A stretch of 64,000 bases of DNA from Chitinispirillaceae bacterium (GTDB lineage Bacteria; Fibrobacterota; Chitinivibrionia; Chitinivibrionales; Chitinispirillaceae): positions 8,028 to 72,027 of the forward strand of contig JAFGDP010000095.1 of the NCBI GenBank assembly GCA_016932075.1, written 5' to 3'. This document shows, piece after piece, positions 19,022-27,584 of this stretch. Under the pieces are notes generated by a model, which was not told the DNA's origin, searched no databases, and saw nothing but the letters and a program-made list of their open reading frames with translations. How positions within the stretch are numbered: the stretch's first letter is position 1; every line of letters begins with the position of its first letter. Both the position numbers and the translations under genes were made by a program.

Positions 19022-19276
19022 TTAATTATTAACGATCATTCCCGTGGAAAACGCCAGCATGAAAGCCAGCCAGAGGTAGAGGAGCAGATTGTTAAGAAAC
19101 GCCTCGGTAAATGAAGGGATTTTATCCGGTACTGCAGGCGACCGGCCGATGCCTTGGTTAACAAGACGTACCGCTTTCACTTTGCTGAAAAAATGCTTGT
19201 AAATGGACCGCAATGTCCACACCAGAAGCGCAGCACCGGTGAGTTTTGCCAGAATGGCCGCAAGGTCCATACTCAT
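19022..19276 (-). CDS. Small membrane protein, unknown
   Basis: An 84-residue protein with two hydrophobic segments (about residues 5-22 and 62-80) joined by a basic loop. Its start overlaps the stop of the upstream DUF6941-like gene (ATGA), so the two form an operon. No family recognised; possibly a membrane partner of the upstream protein. Confidence 0.55.
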   Translation of the reverse strand: MSMDLAAILAKLTGAALLVWTLRSIYKHFFSKVKAVRLVNQGIGRSPAVPDKIPSFTEAFLNNLLLYLWLAFMLAFSTGMIVNN

Positions 19277-19704
19277 ACTCCTTCCTTGTTGCCGCCGCTC
19301 TGTTGCGGCGGATTCTCAATCTCTATTTTTACCACATTCATGCGCCGGGACGCGATCTCGAGTCCGTTCCACATGAGAACGAACTCATAATTTCCCGGTT
19401 CAGGCAGGGGCAGGCCGTTGATATTGCCGCCGATCTCGATGACCGCGTGCCTGTTTTCAGACGCCTGCACCTCCCACGGTGGAAGCTGCATGGAAAACCC
19501 GGCGTTTTCCTTCCTGAAAATAAGCTGTGCCGTGCCGTTCGACGCAACATCGGTCATGGCGACATAGATCGCGCAATTGCCGTGCTTGGAAGGAAATCCC
19601 GCGCTGTTGATCGAGCTGAAAGTCCCGGCCAGAATGCTCTTGCCCGTGTGCGCGTCCCGGTAATAGTAATCGCACAGTATCATTGAAAGAACAATCGGTT
19701 TCAT
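19273..19704 (-). CDS. DUF6941-like conserved protein
   Basis: A 143-residue protein with the DUF6941-type layout: an N-terminal LSMILCDYYYRDAHTGKSILAGTF followed by beta strands and a final PEPGNYEFVLMWNG stretch. Proteins of this kind have no assigned function to my knowledge. No signal peptide. It is followed by a small membrane protein in an overlapping arrangement. Family name is from memory of the N-terminal motif and should be checked. Confidence 0.55.
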   Translation of the reverse strand: MKPIVLSMILCDYYYRDAHTGKSILAGTFSSINSAGFPSKHGNCAIYVAMTDVASNGTAQLIFRKENAGFSMQLPPWEVQASENRHAVIEIGGNINGLPLPEPGNYEFVLMWNGLEIASRRMNVVKIEIENPPQQSGGNKEGV

Positions 19705-19883
19705 GAATAATTGATCCTGAAGGGAAAATAGTTTGTGAAGACGTGAATAAGGGGGGGAAAATATATCATCCTGAACTATAAACAGGATCTCATTTCTTGA
19801 ATACTCACATCAAAAACCATACTATATTTGACATTCTGGTCCATACTACCACCCGAATAGGCATACTCTGCAATGGGACCCTC

Positions 19884-20993
19884 ATGACCCCGACGCGTCG
19901 ATTCAATAAAGAAATGCTGCATTCGCTTATCAGGTCCATCCGCCTGTTGGCAGGATTCAGGCCGGCCGGGGTCCTGTCGGTTATCAGGTGGCTCTGGGTT
20001 TTCATGCGCGCCGCGCAGCGGCGCGGTCACTATGCAGAAGCATTTGATGTCGCCGTACCTCCGCTCATCATCCTGAGTGCAACCATGCGCTGCAATCTCC
20101 ACTGCAGCGGCTGCTACAGCCGTAACTTTTCCCTGAACAACGAGTTGCCCCTTGCGTCCATGGACCGCCTGTTTTCAGAGGCGCGCACGCTCGGCGTTTC
20201 TATGTTCGTCATGACCGGCGGTGAGCCTCTGCTGCTGGGCGGCCTGCTCAACCTTCTTGCCAGGCACCGCGACCTGCTGTTCCTGCTCTTTAACAACGCC
20301 ACCCTGCTCGACGCCGGCGCAGCCAGACAGATCGGTGCGTCACACAACATCATTCCCATGCTCAGCATCGAGGGGAACGAAACAATGACCGACCAGCGCC
20401 GCGGTAGCGGCATGCACCGTACGGTGCTGGCAACGATGGACCTGCTTAAACGGGAGCATGCCTTTTTCGGATTCTCCACCATGGTGACCACGAACAACAT
20501 CGCGCTCATGCACCATGATTCGTTTTATGACGATCTCATACAACGCGGGTGCAGGATCGGCCTCCTTGTCGGCTATGTGCCGGCAGCCGGGGACGCACCG
20601 CTTGATTGTCTGCCGTCCGTTGAGGCCCAGCGCGCATTGCGAAAACGCGTCAGGGAGCTGCAACACTCAAAGCAGCTCATTCTCATGCAGATGCCTGAGG
20701 ACGAATACGAGCAGACCGGCGCCTGCCTGGCGGCAGGCAAGGGATTTGTCCATATCAATGCGCACGGGTATGTCGAGCCGTGCCCGTTTTTTCACTGGTC
20801 CACCCATACCATACAGGGTTCTACGCTCAAACAGGCCCTCGCTTCGCCATGGTTGCGCCATATCCGCACCAACACCAACTTCACGGACATCCCGCACAAA
20901 GGCTGCGCTTTGTTTGAACACAGGAGCGAGCTGCAAACAGCGGCAACATCAATGGGAGTGATCGATACCGAGTCCGCGTTTAAAGAGGGATAG
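19884..20993 (+). CDS. Radical SAM protein 4 (stand-alone)
   Basis: A 369-residue radical SAM enzyme with Cys70, Cys74 and Cys77 in MRCNLHCSGC, GGEPLLLGG as the glycine-rich SAM motif, and a SPASM-like tail (CLAAGKGFVHINAHGYVEPCPF, then GCALFEH). The frame is open back to a TTG at 19797, but ATG at 19884 or 19914 is more likely. It belongs to the group of SPASM proteins that often occur alone and whose substrates are unknown. A terminator hairpin follows at once. Confidence 0.85.
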   Translation: MTPTRRFNKEMLHSLIRSIRLLAGFRPAGVLSVIRWLWVFMRAAQRRGHYAEAFDVAVPPLIILSATMRCNLHCSGCYSRNFSLNNELPLASMDRLFSEARTLGVSMFVMTGGEPLLLGGLLNLLARHRDLLFLLFNNATLLDAGAARQIGASHNIIPMLSIEGNETMTDQRRGSGMHRTVLATMDLLKREHAFFGFSTMVTTNNIALMHHDSFYDDLIQRGCRIGLLVGYVPAAGDAPLDCLPSVEAQRALRKRVRELQHSKQLILMQMPEDEYEQTGACLAAGKGFVHINAHGYVEPCPFFHWSTHTIQGSTLKQALASPWLRHIRTNTNFTDIPHKGCALFEHRSELQTAATSMGVIDTESAFKEG

Positions 20994-21002
20994 GGATTTT
21001 AC

Positions 21003-21021
21003 AAAAAGCAGAAGGCTTTTT
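21003..21021. terminator. Bidirectional terminator
   Basis: AAAAAGC (21003-21009) pairs perfectly with GCTTTTT (21015-21021) around a 5-nt loop, between the convergent radical SAM and outer-membrane protein genes. A/T runs on both arms suit termination in both directions. Confidence 0.65.
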
Positions 21022-21078
21022 ATTCCACCATCGGCCCTGATTTGCGACGCTTATTATATTCCCGTTCGCTTGGTTTTA

Positions 21079-21990
21079 TCACCAATGGTAGGTTACATCT
21101 ATCCAGGGAATTGGGAACTCCATTTTTTCGTAGAAAAACAAACCGATGTCGGTTGATAGATGCTTTCCCAATATCCGGCCGGCTAGGCCGCAGATAAACG
21201 GTGATTCAAAATCCTCGATTTGGAATAGCCAATTTTCTGTTACCAGCGCGAAATGCTTATTCAGCCGAAGGATGCCGCAAAATGAAAACCAGTACAACTC
21301 CCCAAAACCTGATTCATCCGCGCCTACGGTGAATGGCGGGCTTATACTGAACGTCGCATGTTTATCATGATCGCCCACGGTTATGCTTCCATACGGAAGG
21401 TTTAATGCAAAACCTTCAGCCGGGATTATAAGCGTCTGCATTCCAAGAGCGATGCTCAGCGGTTTTGCTATCTCACCGCCAACTTTGCCGCCCAGGATTA
21501 CATTCAGTCCCTCTTCCATAAACCATAATGGAACTGCCGCGCCTGCGTAGAGATCGACATGTTCCGATACCCCGATTCCCACCGATGAAAAAAACAGCTC
21601 TTTTTGTGAAAAGCTTACTGTTCCTTTTCCCAACATGAAGGCGGACGGTGAATAGAGATAGGTGGTACGGTTCGGATCAGGATACCACATGTCATCTGTC
21701 ATGTCCGCCGGGACAAGGGTTTCACGTTTAAGGTTTTTGATTATCTTTTTATCAATAGTCATCTGGTTTCCATCGCCGAATTCAATGACGATGCTTTCCT
21801 CGTTCTCCTTCACCAAATACCCTTTAAGGCCTTGTCCGTCCTTGAGGGTTACGGTATAGAGTGGTCTTTCTTTCGCTGATACTTCCAAAGACGATGTGTC
21901 ATTGGCCGGATCGTGCGATTGTTCAATAATTTCTTCCGAATAAGCACCTGTCATCCCTACTAACAGTGCCATGAATGGTATGATTCGCAT
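21079..21990 (-). CDS. Putative outer-membrane beta-barrel protein
   Basis: A 303-residue protein with a signal peptide (MRIIPFMALLVGMTGAYS), an Sm-like small beta domain (TVTLKDGQGLKGYLVKENEESIVIEFG), and then alternating hydrophobic strands ending in W, a typical outer-membrane barrel end. The start is placed at 21990 because the longer version adds only eleven polar residues before the signal. Function unknown. It is followed on the same strand by nothing else. Confidence 0.6.
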   Translation of the reverse strand: MRIIPFMALLVGMTGAYSEEIIEQSHDPANDTSSLEVSAKERPLYTVTLKDGQGLKGYLVKENEESIVIEFGDGNQMTIDKKIIKNLKRETLVPADMTDDMWYPDPNRTTYLYSPSAFMLGKGTVSFSQKELFFSSVGIGVSEHVDLYAGAAVPLWFMEEGLNVILGGKVGGEIAKPLSIALGMQTLIIPAEGFALNLPYGSITVGDHDKHATFSISPPFTVGADESGFGELYWFSFCGILRLNKHFALVTENWLFQIEDFESPFICGLAGRILGKHLSTDIGLFFYEKMEFPIPWIDVTYHW

Positions 21991-22159
21991 GTTACTCTCC
22001 ATGTGTGTGCTGGTCTGTTTCATGCAAGGACTTGTAAACCCTTGGTAATTTACATTTTTATTTGTCCCTCGTGGGCAACTTTGAATTACGTGAATTTTGA
22101 TCCAGGTAGTGCGGTGTTACGTCTCTTTTCCCAACGTCGCGGCACATACACGGCATTTT

Positions 22160-23329
22160 TCACTTCAGCTTGTCAAATTTGCCCTGCGGCGGCAGGGAGC
22201 GTTTGCCCGCTTTGAACGCGATGGCGCCGGACGGACACGCCGTGATACAGGAGCCGCACGCGAAACAGTCCGGAATGGCCTTGTCCCGTTTCAGAATGCA
22301 GCCCATGACCGTTGACGGACACGCTTTGACGCACGTACCGCATGCGATGCATTTTTTATAATCAACGACTATTTTAAAAACCGAAACGTGCTCGATAATC
22401 CATCCTGCCAGCCCGAACGGGCAAAACAGGTGACACCAGGGACGGTACACAACGATACTCGCCAGCAGCAGTGCGCCGGCAAAGATGCCGCCGGCAATAC
22501 TCAGTTTCTGCGGCTTGAAAATCTTGAACGGATCGATGGGATCTATGATATCATACGCCCATGCAAGGGCGAGAACGGTGAAGAACGCAACAAAGGCGAT
22601 CCGTACCGTATTGCTGATGACAAAAGGGATCCGGTACTGCCCGATGCGGGGCTGGTCGCGGGAATCACGGTTCATTCTGAACAGCAGGTCCTGCAGCGTG
22701 CCGGCCTGGCATCCCCATGAACAGATGAACTTGTTGGCAATGAGCACCATGAGCAGGAACGCCGCAAGGGCGATCATCCGGGGAGGGAAAAGCACTTTTA
22801 CCGTGCCGAAAAGCGCAATTGCGTCCTTGACCGTTCCCATTGGTCCGGGATCAGAACCGAGAACGACCCCGAAGATGACCACCGCAAAGGCATAGTACGC
22901 CATTCTCGCCCTGTTGGTGAGTTTCTTTCTACGCAGAACAAACAGCATTCCGGCAAGGAAAACGAACCACGCGCCGAACTTGATAAAAATCTTGTTCCAG
23001 TTTTTTGACTCGCTCTCCGCGCGCACCACCGCGGCTTTCTTTACTTGGAAAACCAGCTCTTTTTTGGAATAGCCCAGATCGCCCAGCCGTCGCGATAGAT
23101 CGTTTCTGGAGGTCAGGCCGAACAGCTTCTTCAGCTGCGGGTTTCGCAGGTTATTGGTCGCACCGAACTGCGCGACCGTCATGGTGTCATTGAATACAAG
23201 CGCGCCCGGCGCTTCAATGCGTTCAGGCTTCTCGTTCCAGAGCCGGACCGAAAAGAACGATCCACCCACCACCGCGGCAACAACGAGCACTGACCGCGCA
23301 ACGACCCCGGCTTTATTCGTACCACTCAT
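22160..23329 (-). CDS. 4Fe-4S membrane protein, NapH/MauN-like
   Basis: A 389-residue inner-membrane protein with about five hydrophobic segments. Two CxxxC(P) motifs lie in the membrane part (FICSWGCQAG and WCHLFCPFG), and two ferredoxin-type clusters close the protein (CIACGTCVKACP and CFACGSCITACP). This is the polyferredoxin design of NapH, MauN and NosR-type proteins, which pass electrons from quinol to periplasmic enzymes or to protein reduction. A partner enzyme is not visible next to it. The N-terminal 130 residues form an extra soluble part after the first helix. Confidence 0.8.
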   Translation of the reverse strand: MSGTNKAGVVARSVLVVAAVVGGSFFSVRLWNEKPERIEAPGALVFNDTMTVAQFGATNNLRNPQLKKLFGLTSRNDLSRRLGDLGYSKKELVFQVKKAAVVRAESESKNWNKIFIKFGAWFVFLAGMLFVLRRKKLTNRARMAYYAFAVVIFGVVLGSDPGPMGTVKDAIALFGTVKVLFPPRMIALAAFLLMVLIANKFICSWGCQAGTLQDLLFRMNRDSRDQPRIGQYRIPFVISNTVRIAFVAFFTVLALAWAYDIIDPIDPFKIFKPQKLSIAGGIFAGALLLASIVVYRPWCHLFCPFGLAGWIIEHVSVFKIVVDYKKCIACGTCVKACPSTVMGCILKRDKAIPDCFACGSCITACPSGAIAFKAGKRSLPPQGKFDKLK

Positions 23330-23375
23330 GTCATTTCCTTTCTCCGGTTAACTAAAGGTATTCCCCATTAACGCG

Positions 23376-23720
23376 CTATATCCTGGCATTGTCTTTTTTT
23401 GCCAGTACCACCATTCCCTTTGGAACCATATGCCCCTTGAACGGCACCCAAAAAGCTTTAAAGTAGCTTATGCGAATGTCAATAAAACCATGTTCGTTCA
23501 GCAAGCCCGTTATTTCCTCAGACGAATAGAGCGTCAGGTTCATCTTTCGCACGTATTTTGCATGATTCAATCCATCGTCCTTATTAAAAGCCATTTCACC
23601 AACAAATCTTCCGCCGGGCCGGAGCGCGCGCGCTATTTCCCGCACTGCCGTGCCCGGTTCCGGCCAGAAATACAACGTTTCAATCGCGACAACCGCGGAA
23701 AACGTTATTATTCTCCTGAA
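23376..23720 (-). pseudogene. Truncated SAM methyltransferase remnant
   Basis: About 110 residues match only the C-terminal half of a class I methyltransferase: AVVAIETLYFWPEPGTAVREIARALRPGG-type sequence, normally the region after motif II, followed by a good C-terminal domain. Motif I and the SAM-binding half are missing and cannot be found in any frame upstream before the next gene. No plausible start codon or ribosome site is present. I read it as a 5'-deleted gene. Confidence 0.6.
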
Positions 23721-23793
23721 ACATGCAAAATTTGACTGCCAAAACGCTTTGTTTTACTGTCAAGCCGGTCTTTCGGGGCAAACGCCGCAGCAG

Positions 23794-24303
23794 CTAAAAC
23801 CTGAACTCCCTGTCTACTATCTCTGAAATAAATCGATCAAGCGACACCGGATAATACTGGAACCTGGGCCCGAAGATTAGACCGGTGCGGGTGTTCTCCT
23901 GCGCCATGAGGGTGTCATGGAGCCGGTTCAGGTGCTCGTCCGGTTTCTCTTCAAAGTTCTGCATCTTGAAGTATTCGCTCTCGACCTTGAGCTGTTTGTT
24001 GTTTGAATAGGCGAATGAAAAAATGCGGCCCTGGATATCCTGTTCAAAGGTATCGGGATCGAACACGTCGCCGAACGTCTCCTGCAGGGCATGCGGCGAG
24101 ATGATGAACTTCGGGGACACGTTTATCTTGCCGTTGATCTCAACCGTGTGCGAGGGATTTTCGTCGTTGGGCGAGACGAGAATGTAGGGGAGCTGGTGGT
24201 ATCCTGAAACAAAGCCGCTGATGGGCCTGCGCAGGATATCGGTCTTGAAATAGATCTCCTTGATTATTTCATTATTGCCGTGCTGAAAATGCCAGGAACT
24301 CAT
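23794..24303 (-). CDS. Conserved hypothetical protein
   Basis: A 169-residue soluble protein, unrecognised. It has no signal peptide or membrane segment and is rich in aromatic residues, with Pro-Tyr-Ile-Leu-Val-Ser and FGPRFQYYPVSLDRF stretches. The start at 24303 (MSSWHFQHGN) is chosen over 24339. It lies downstream of the tyrosine phenol-lyase gene on the same strand, 110 bp away, and may be co-transcribed. Confidence 0.5.
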   Translation of the reverse strand: MSSWHFQHGNNEIIKEIYFKTDILRRPISGFVSGYHQLPYILVSPNDENPSHTVEINGKINVSPKFIISPHALQETFGDVFDPDTFEQDIQGRIFSFAYSNNKQLKVESEYFKMQNFEEKPDEHLNRLHDTLMAQENTRTGLIFGPRFQYYPVSLDRFISEIVDREFRF

Positions 24304-24412
24304 ACGGGGTAAATGGCCGTCCTTTTTTGTGATGATCACCGTATATGCAACAATAACGGAAGTGTGAGGTAAAATACATTAATTCTATGATGCGGTGCCT
24401 GGACGGACCGAC

Positions 24413-25831
24413 TCAGGCGAGCGGCTCAAACCGTGCCTGAAAGAACCGCAGGTCCCTGGGTTCGTATACCATGGCCAATCCGCGGGCATCTTTTCGGTTA
24501 TCATAGACGCATTTGACCGCTTCGGCCACCACATCCATATGCGCCTGGGTGTAAACGCGACGGGGGATGGTGAGCCGCACGAGTTCCAGCTTTGGATACC
24601 GGTGATCGCCGGTTTTAGGGTCACGGCCGGCAGACACGATGCCGCGTTCCATGCTGCGGATGCCGGAATCGAGATAGAGCTGTGCAGCAAGCGCCTGGGC
24701 AGGGAACTGGTCCTGCGGAATATGGTCGTATATCTTTCGAGCATCAAGAAAGATGCCGTGGCCGCCGATCGGTTGCACGATCGGAATGTTCCAGTTCTGG
24801 AGCAGGCCGCCCAGGTAATAGACCTGGCCGATGCGCGACCGCATGTGGTCGTCCTGGAGCGACTCTTCGATGCCGATAGCGAGCGCTTCCATGTCCCTTC
24901 CGGCCATGCCGCCGTACGTATGCAGGCCCTCGTAGACCACCACCATGTTGCGGAGCTGCTCGAACAGCGCAGGATCATTGACCGCGAGCCAGCCGCCGAT
25001 ATTGACGAGAGCGTCTTTTTTTGCGCTCATCCAGGCGCCGTCCGAAAGGCTGCACAGTTCATGCACGATCTCCCTGATCGGCGTGTTGCCGTAGCCCTGT
25101 TCGCGTTCCTGGATGAAATAGGCGTTTTCCGCACAACGGGTCACATCGAGAAACAGGCGTATGCCGTGTGCAGTGCACCAGCCGCGCACCTGGCGGAGGT
25201 TTGCCATGCTGATCGGCTGGCCTCCTGCCATGTTGACGGTTGCTGCAATGCTGACATAGGCGATCTGCGCCGGACCGCCTGCTGTTTTGAGCACGGCGTC
25301 GAGCTTGTCCATGGCCACGTTGCCTTTGAAAGGATGGGTATTATAAGGATCGTGCGCTTCTTCGATGATCACGTCCTCGAAAATCCCGCCGGCAAGCTCC
25401 TGATGAAGCCTCGTGGTGGTGAAATACATGTTGCCCGGGACATACTGTCCCGGTTTAATCGCGGCCTTGCTGATCAGGTGCTCTGCCCCGCGTCCCTGAT
25501 GCGTGGGAACGACGTGCTGATAGCCATAGTGCTTCTGTACGGCCGATTCAAGGTGAAAGTAGTTTCTGCTGCCGGCGTAGGATTCGTCACCGAGCATGAT
25601 CCCTGCCCACTGTAAATCACTCATGGCGCTGGTGCCACTGTCGGTAAGCAGGTCGATATAAACGTCCTTTGAGTGGAGCAGGAACGTATTGTACCCGGCT
25701 TCTCTGATAGCCTGCTGCCGCTGGACGGCACTCATCATGCGAATGGGCTCGACCATCTTTATTTTCCAGGGTTCCGCCCAGGAGCGCCGTGAAAGCTGTT
25801 GACCAATGGTCCTGATGTGCGATGGTTCCAT
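24413..25831 (-). CDS. tpl: Tyrosine phenol-lyase (beta-tyrosinase)
   Basis: A 472-residue PLP enzyme of the tryptophanase/tyrosine phenol-lyase family, which splits L-tyrosine into phenol, pyruvate and ammonia. Family signatures are GYNTFLLHSKDVYIDLLTDSGT, PTHQGRGAE and the PLP lysine in SAKKDALVNIGG. Three features favour tyrosine phenol-lyase over tryptophanase: PGNMYFTTTR, IVQPIGGHG and an Arg in SMERGIVSAGR, where tryptophanases have EIG. Start 25831 is preferred to 25906 because it gives the usual N-terminus and AGGA lies upstream. No permease or TyrR-like gene is nearby. Specificity is inferred from the motif only. Confidence 0.85.
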   Translation of the reverse strand: MEPSHIRTIGQQLSRRSWAEPWKIKMVEPIRMMSAVQRQQAIREAGYNTFLLHSKDVYIDLLTDSGTSAMSDLQWAGIMLGDESYAGSRNYFHLESAVQKHYGYQHVVPTHQGRGAEHLISKAAIKPGQYVPGNMYFTTTRLHQELAGGIFEDVIIEEAHDPYNTHPFKGNVAMDKLDAVLKTAGGPAQIAYVSIAATVNMAGGQPISMANLRQVRGWCTAHGIRLFLDVTRCAENAYFIQEREQGYGNTPIREIVHELCSLSDGAWMSAKKDALVNIGGWLAVNDPALFEQLRNMVVVYEGLHTYGGMAGRDMEALAIGIEESLQDDHMRSRIGQVYYLGGLLQNWNIPIVQPIGGHGIFLDARKIYDHIPQDQFPAQALAAQLYLDSGIRSMERGIVSAGRDPKTGDHRYPKLELVRLTIPRRVYTQAHMDVVAEAVKCVYDNRKDARGLAMVYEPRDLRFFQARFEPLA

Positions 25832-26233
25832 GGTAGAATCCTGCCAGGAAAGGAGTGCGCAGGTGAACGCGGATAAAAAAGCAAAAGATAAAATAGTAAT
25901 ATTCACAAGCGCTGGTTACGATAATCGGAATGGAATACGGAAGGTCAAAGGAAACGGGGAGATACGGTATCAGGGCGGCGAGCTATTTAATTGTAGAGGA
26001 GGCAAAAACAAAGCATCGACGCGCGGGTCGTACCGGGAGGAGTTCCCTATACTTGGCGAATAGGAATTCAATCTTCGGTTCAGCCATCGATTTTACATAG
26101 GCGTGATTCCCCGGCCGCCTGACCTTCCTGCGTCAGGCGGCGAAGTGTGCATGTTCTCTAAGAGATCGTCGGCAGGAGACATGATCCTGCAGGCAATCGG
26201 CAGCATCCTGCACGCAACCCGGCATGGGATCGA
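25832..26233. other. Intergenic region upstream of tpl
   Basis: About 400 bp between the tpl start and the end of the next minus-strand gene. It should hold the tpl promoter, but no clear -35/-10 pair was identified. The only structure seen is a perfect 9-bp hairpin (CCGCCTGAC at 26115-26123, GTCAGGCGG at 26132-26140) with no T tract, which could be a terminator for the glycan gene or a repeat fragment. Confidence 0.4.
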
Positions 26234-26992
26234 TTAGCAGATCGTGTTTTGGGAAACTTTCCCCTTGATATCGAAATTCTCAAAATGGATCCGTTTGGAA
26301 AGGTCGGGAACCTCGCTTGCGCAGGTTGCGGGAAGGGATGAGGAGTATTTTTTCAGAAAGCGGTCCGCAAAGCGCTGCCACGAAGCGTCAAATGATCCGC
26401 CTGACTGGTGTTTGATTACGATGTCGGGCGTAACGATCAGGCGATGGGTCCGCCGCACCTGCATGCAGATGTCCAGGTCATAGAAGTGGAACCGGTCAAA
26501 CGTGGCTTCATCGAACCGGATCCGGTCAAAGAGCGTTGCGCGGATAGCAAAGAACAGTCCGTCCACCGCAACCACGTCGGCGTCGGTATTGTCCCATGAA
26601 AAAACGGTCAGGTGAAAGGCGGCGCCATTTCCGGTCTCATGGATGACCTTGCCTTTTATAAACGGCCTTCCGGCAGCGACCCATCCGGGATGCTCCCTGA
26701 ACAGGTACTGCGTGCCCGCCACGCCCACGAGCCCGATGGATGCGTCGTCGAATTTTTTCTGCAGGACGCGGTGCCAGCCGATCTCCATGAAAAACGCGTC
26801 CTCGTGCATGAAAACGAGAATATCGCCACGTGCCCTGCTCAGGCCCCTGTTGTACGCGGCGCAGATGCCGCTTGCGCCTGAGCGGTTGTCGATGCGCAGA
26901 TACTCGGCCTCGCCGGAGGCCGTCTTTTGAATATTGCGTTCATGGAGCGTCCAGGCAGGGTCCTGTTTGGAACAGACGATCACGCTGACCAT
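26234..26992 (-). CDS. Glycosyltransferase family 2 (StrF-like)
   Basis: A 252-residue protein starting VSVIVCSKQDP, with the GT2-like nucleotide region NRSGASGICAAYNRGLSRARGDILVFMHEDAFF, where the HED replaces the usual DxD-type motif. WDLDICMQ-type sequence (FYDLDICMQVRR) fits the acceptor region of the StrF/Glyco_tranf_2_5 type. Start at 26992 chosen because the longer frame adds no conserved residues. It is divergent from the FdtA-like gene across 116 bp and likely belongs to the same glycan locus. Confidence 0.8.
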   Translation of the reverse strand: MVSVIVCSKQDPAWTLHERNIQKTASGEAEYLRIDNRSGASGICAAYNRGLSRARGDILVFMHEDAFFMEIGWHRVLQKKFDDASIGLVGVAGTQYLFREHPGWVAAGRPFIKGKVIHETGNGAAFHLTVFSWDNTDADVVAVDGLFFAIRATLFDRIRFDEATFDRFHFYDLDICMQVRRTHRLIVTPDIVIKHQSGGSFDASWQRFADRFLKKYSSSLPATCASEVPDLSKRIHFENFDIKGKVSQNTIC

Positions 26993-27108
26993 ATGGTATA
27001 TGGTACATGAAATGCGCCGGTTGTGCCATGATTGGCAAATTCCGTGAAAGGTAAACAGCATCTATGTATTTTATTACATCGGCCCCAGAGAGTCAGGATT
27101 GGAACAAG

Positions 27109-27582
27109 ATGGAAGAAATCATAGTCCGGAATTGTGCATGGATCACCATTCCCCGGATAAAGGACGGGTTTGACGGCGTCATTTCTGTGGTTGAGGAGGC
27201 GCGCGCCATCCCGTTTTCCATTAGGAGGGTCTACTATATCTATAACCTCATGAACCATGACCGGGTCCTGCGCGGCAAACACGCCCATAAAAAGCTCAGG
27301 CAGGTGCTGTTCTGCATCAACGGGAGCTGTGACATCATTCTCAATGACGGAAAGAACGTCCAGGTCGTTGAACTCTGCGAACCGCATATCGGGTTGTACG
27401 TGGGGAACCGGCTCTGGCACGTGATGCACAATTTCCGCAACAACTGCATACTCCTGGTATTCGCGTCAGAGTATTTCAAGGAGAGCGACTATATCCGCGA
27501 TTTCGACGCATTCCTCAAGTATGTTTCATCTCCCCGCCGAACGGCCGGAAAAACAGCCCGTACAAAGAGAGGTGCGGGCTGA
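27109..27582 (+). CDS. FdtA/QdtA-like sugar 3,4-ketoisomerase
   Basis: A 157-residue cupin of the WxcM-like/FdtA family. Hallmarks are FSIRRVYYIYN, RGKHAHKKLRQVLFCINGSCDI and YVGNRLWHVMHNF, the last two holding the likely catalytic and sugar-binding His residues. FdtA/QdtA enzymes convert dTDP-4-keto-6-deoxyglucose into the 3-keto isomer for later amination. It is followed by a matching aminotransferase 2 bp downstream, so together they probably make a dTDP-3-amino-3,6-dideoxyhexose. Start 27109 is preferred over 27064 by family length. Confidence 0.85.
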   Translation: MEEIIVRNCAWITIPRIKDGFDGVISVVEEARAIPFSIRRVYYIYNLMNHDRVLRGKHAHKKLRQVLFCINGSCDIILNDGKNVQVVELCEPHIGLYVGNRLWHVMHNFRNNCILLVFASEYFKESDYIRDFDAFLKYVSSPRRTAGKTARTKRGAG

Positions 27583-27584
27583 GA

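Noticed and set aside
24413..25831. Tryptophanase
   Set aside because: Overall fold fits both, but the substrate-site Arg and several blocks match tyrosine phenol-lyase better.
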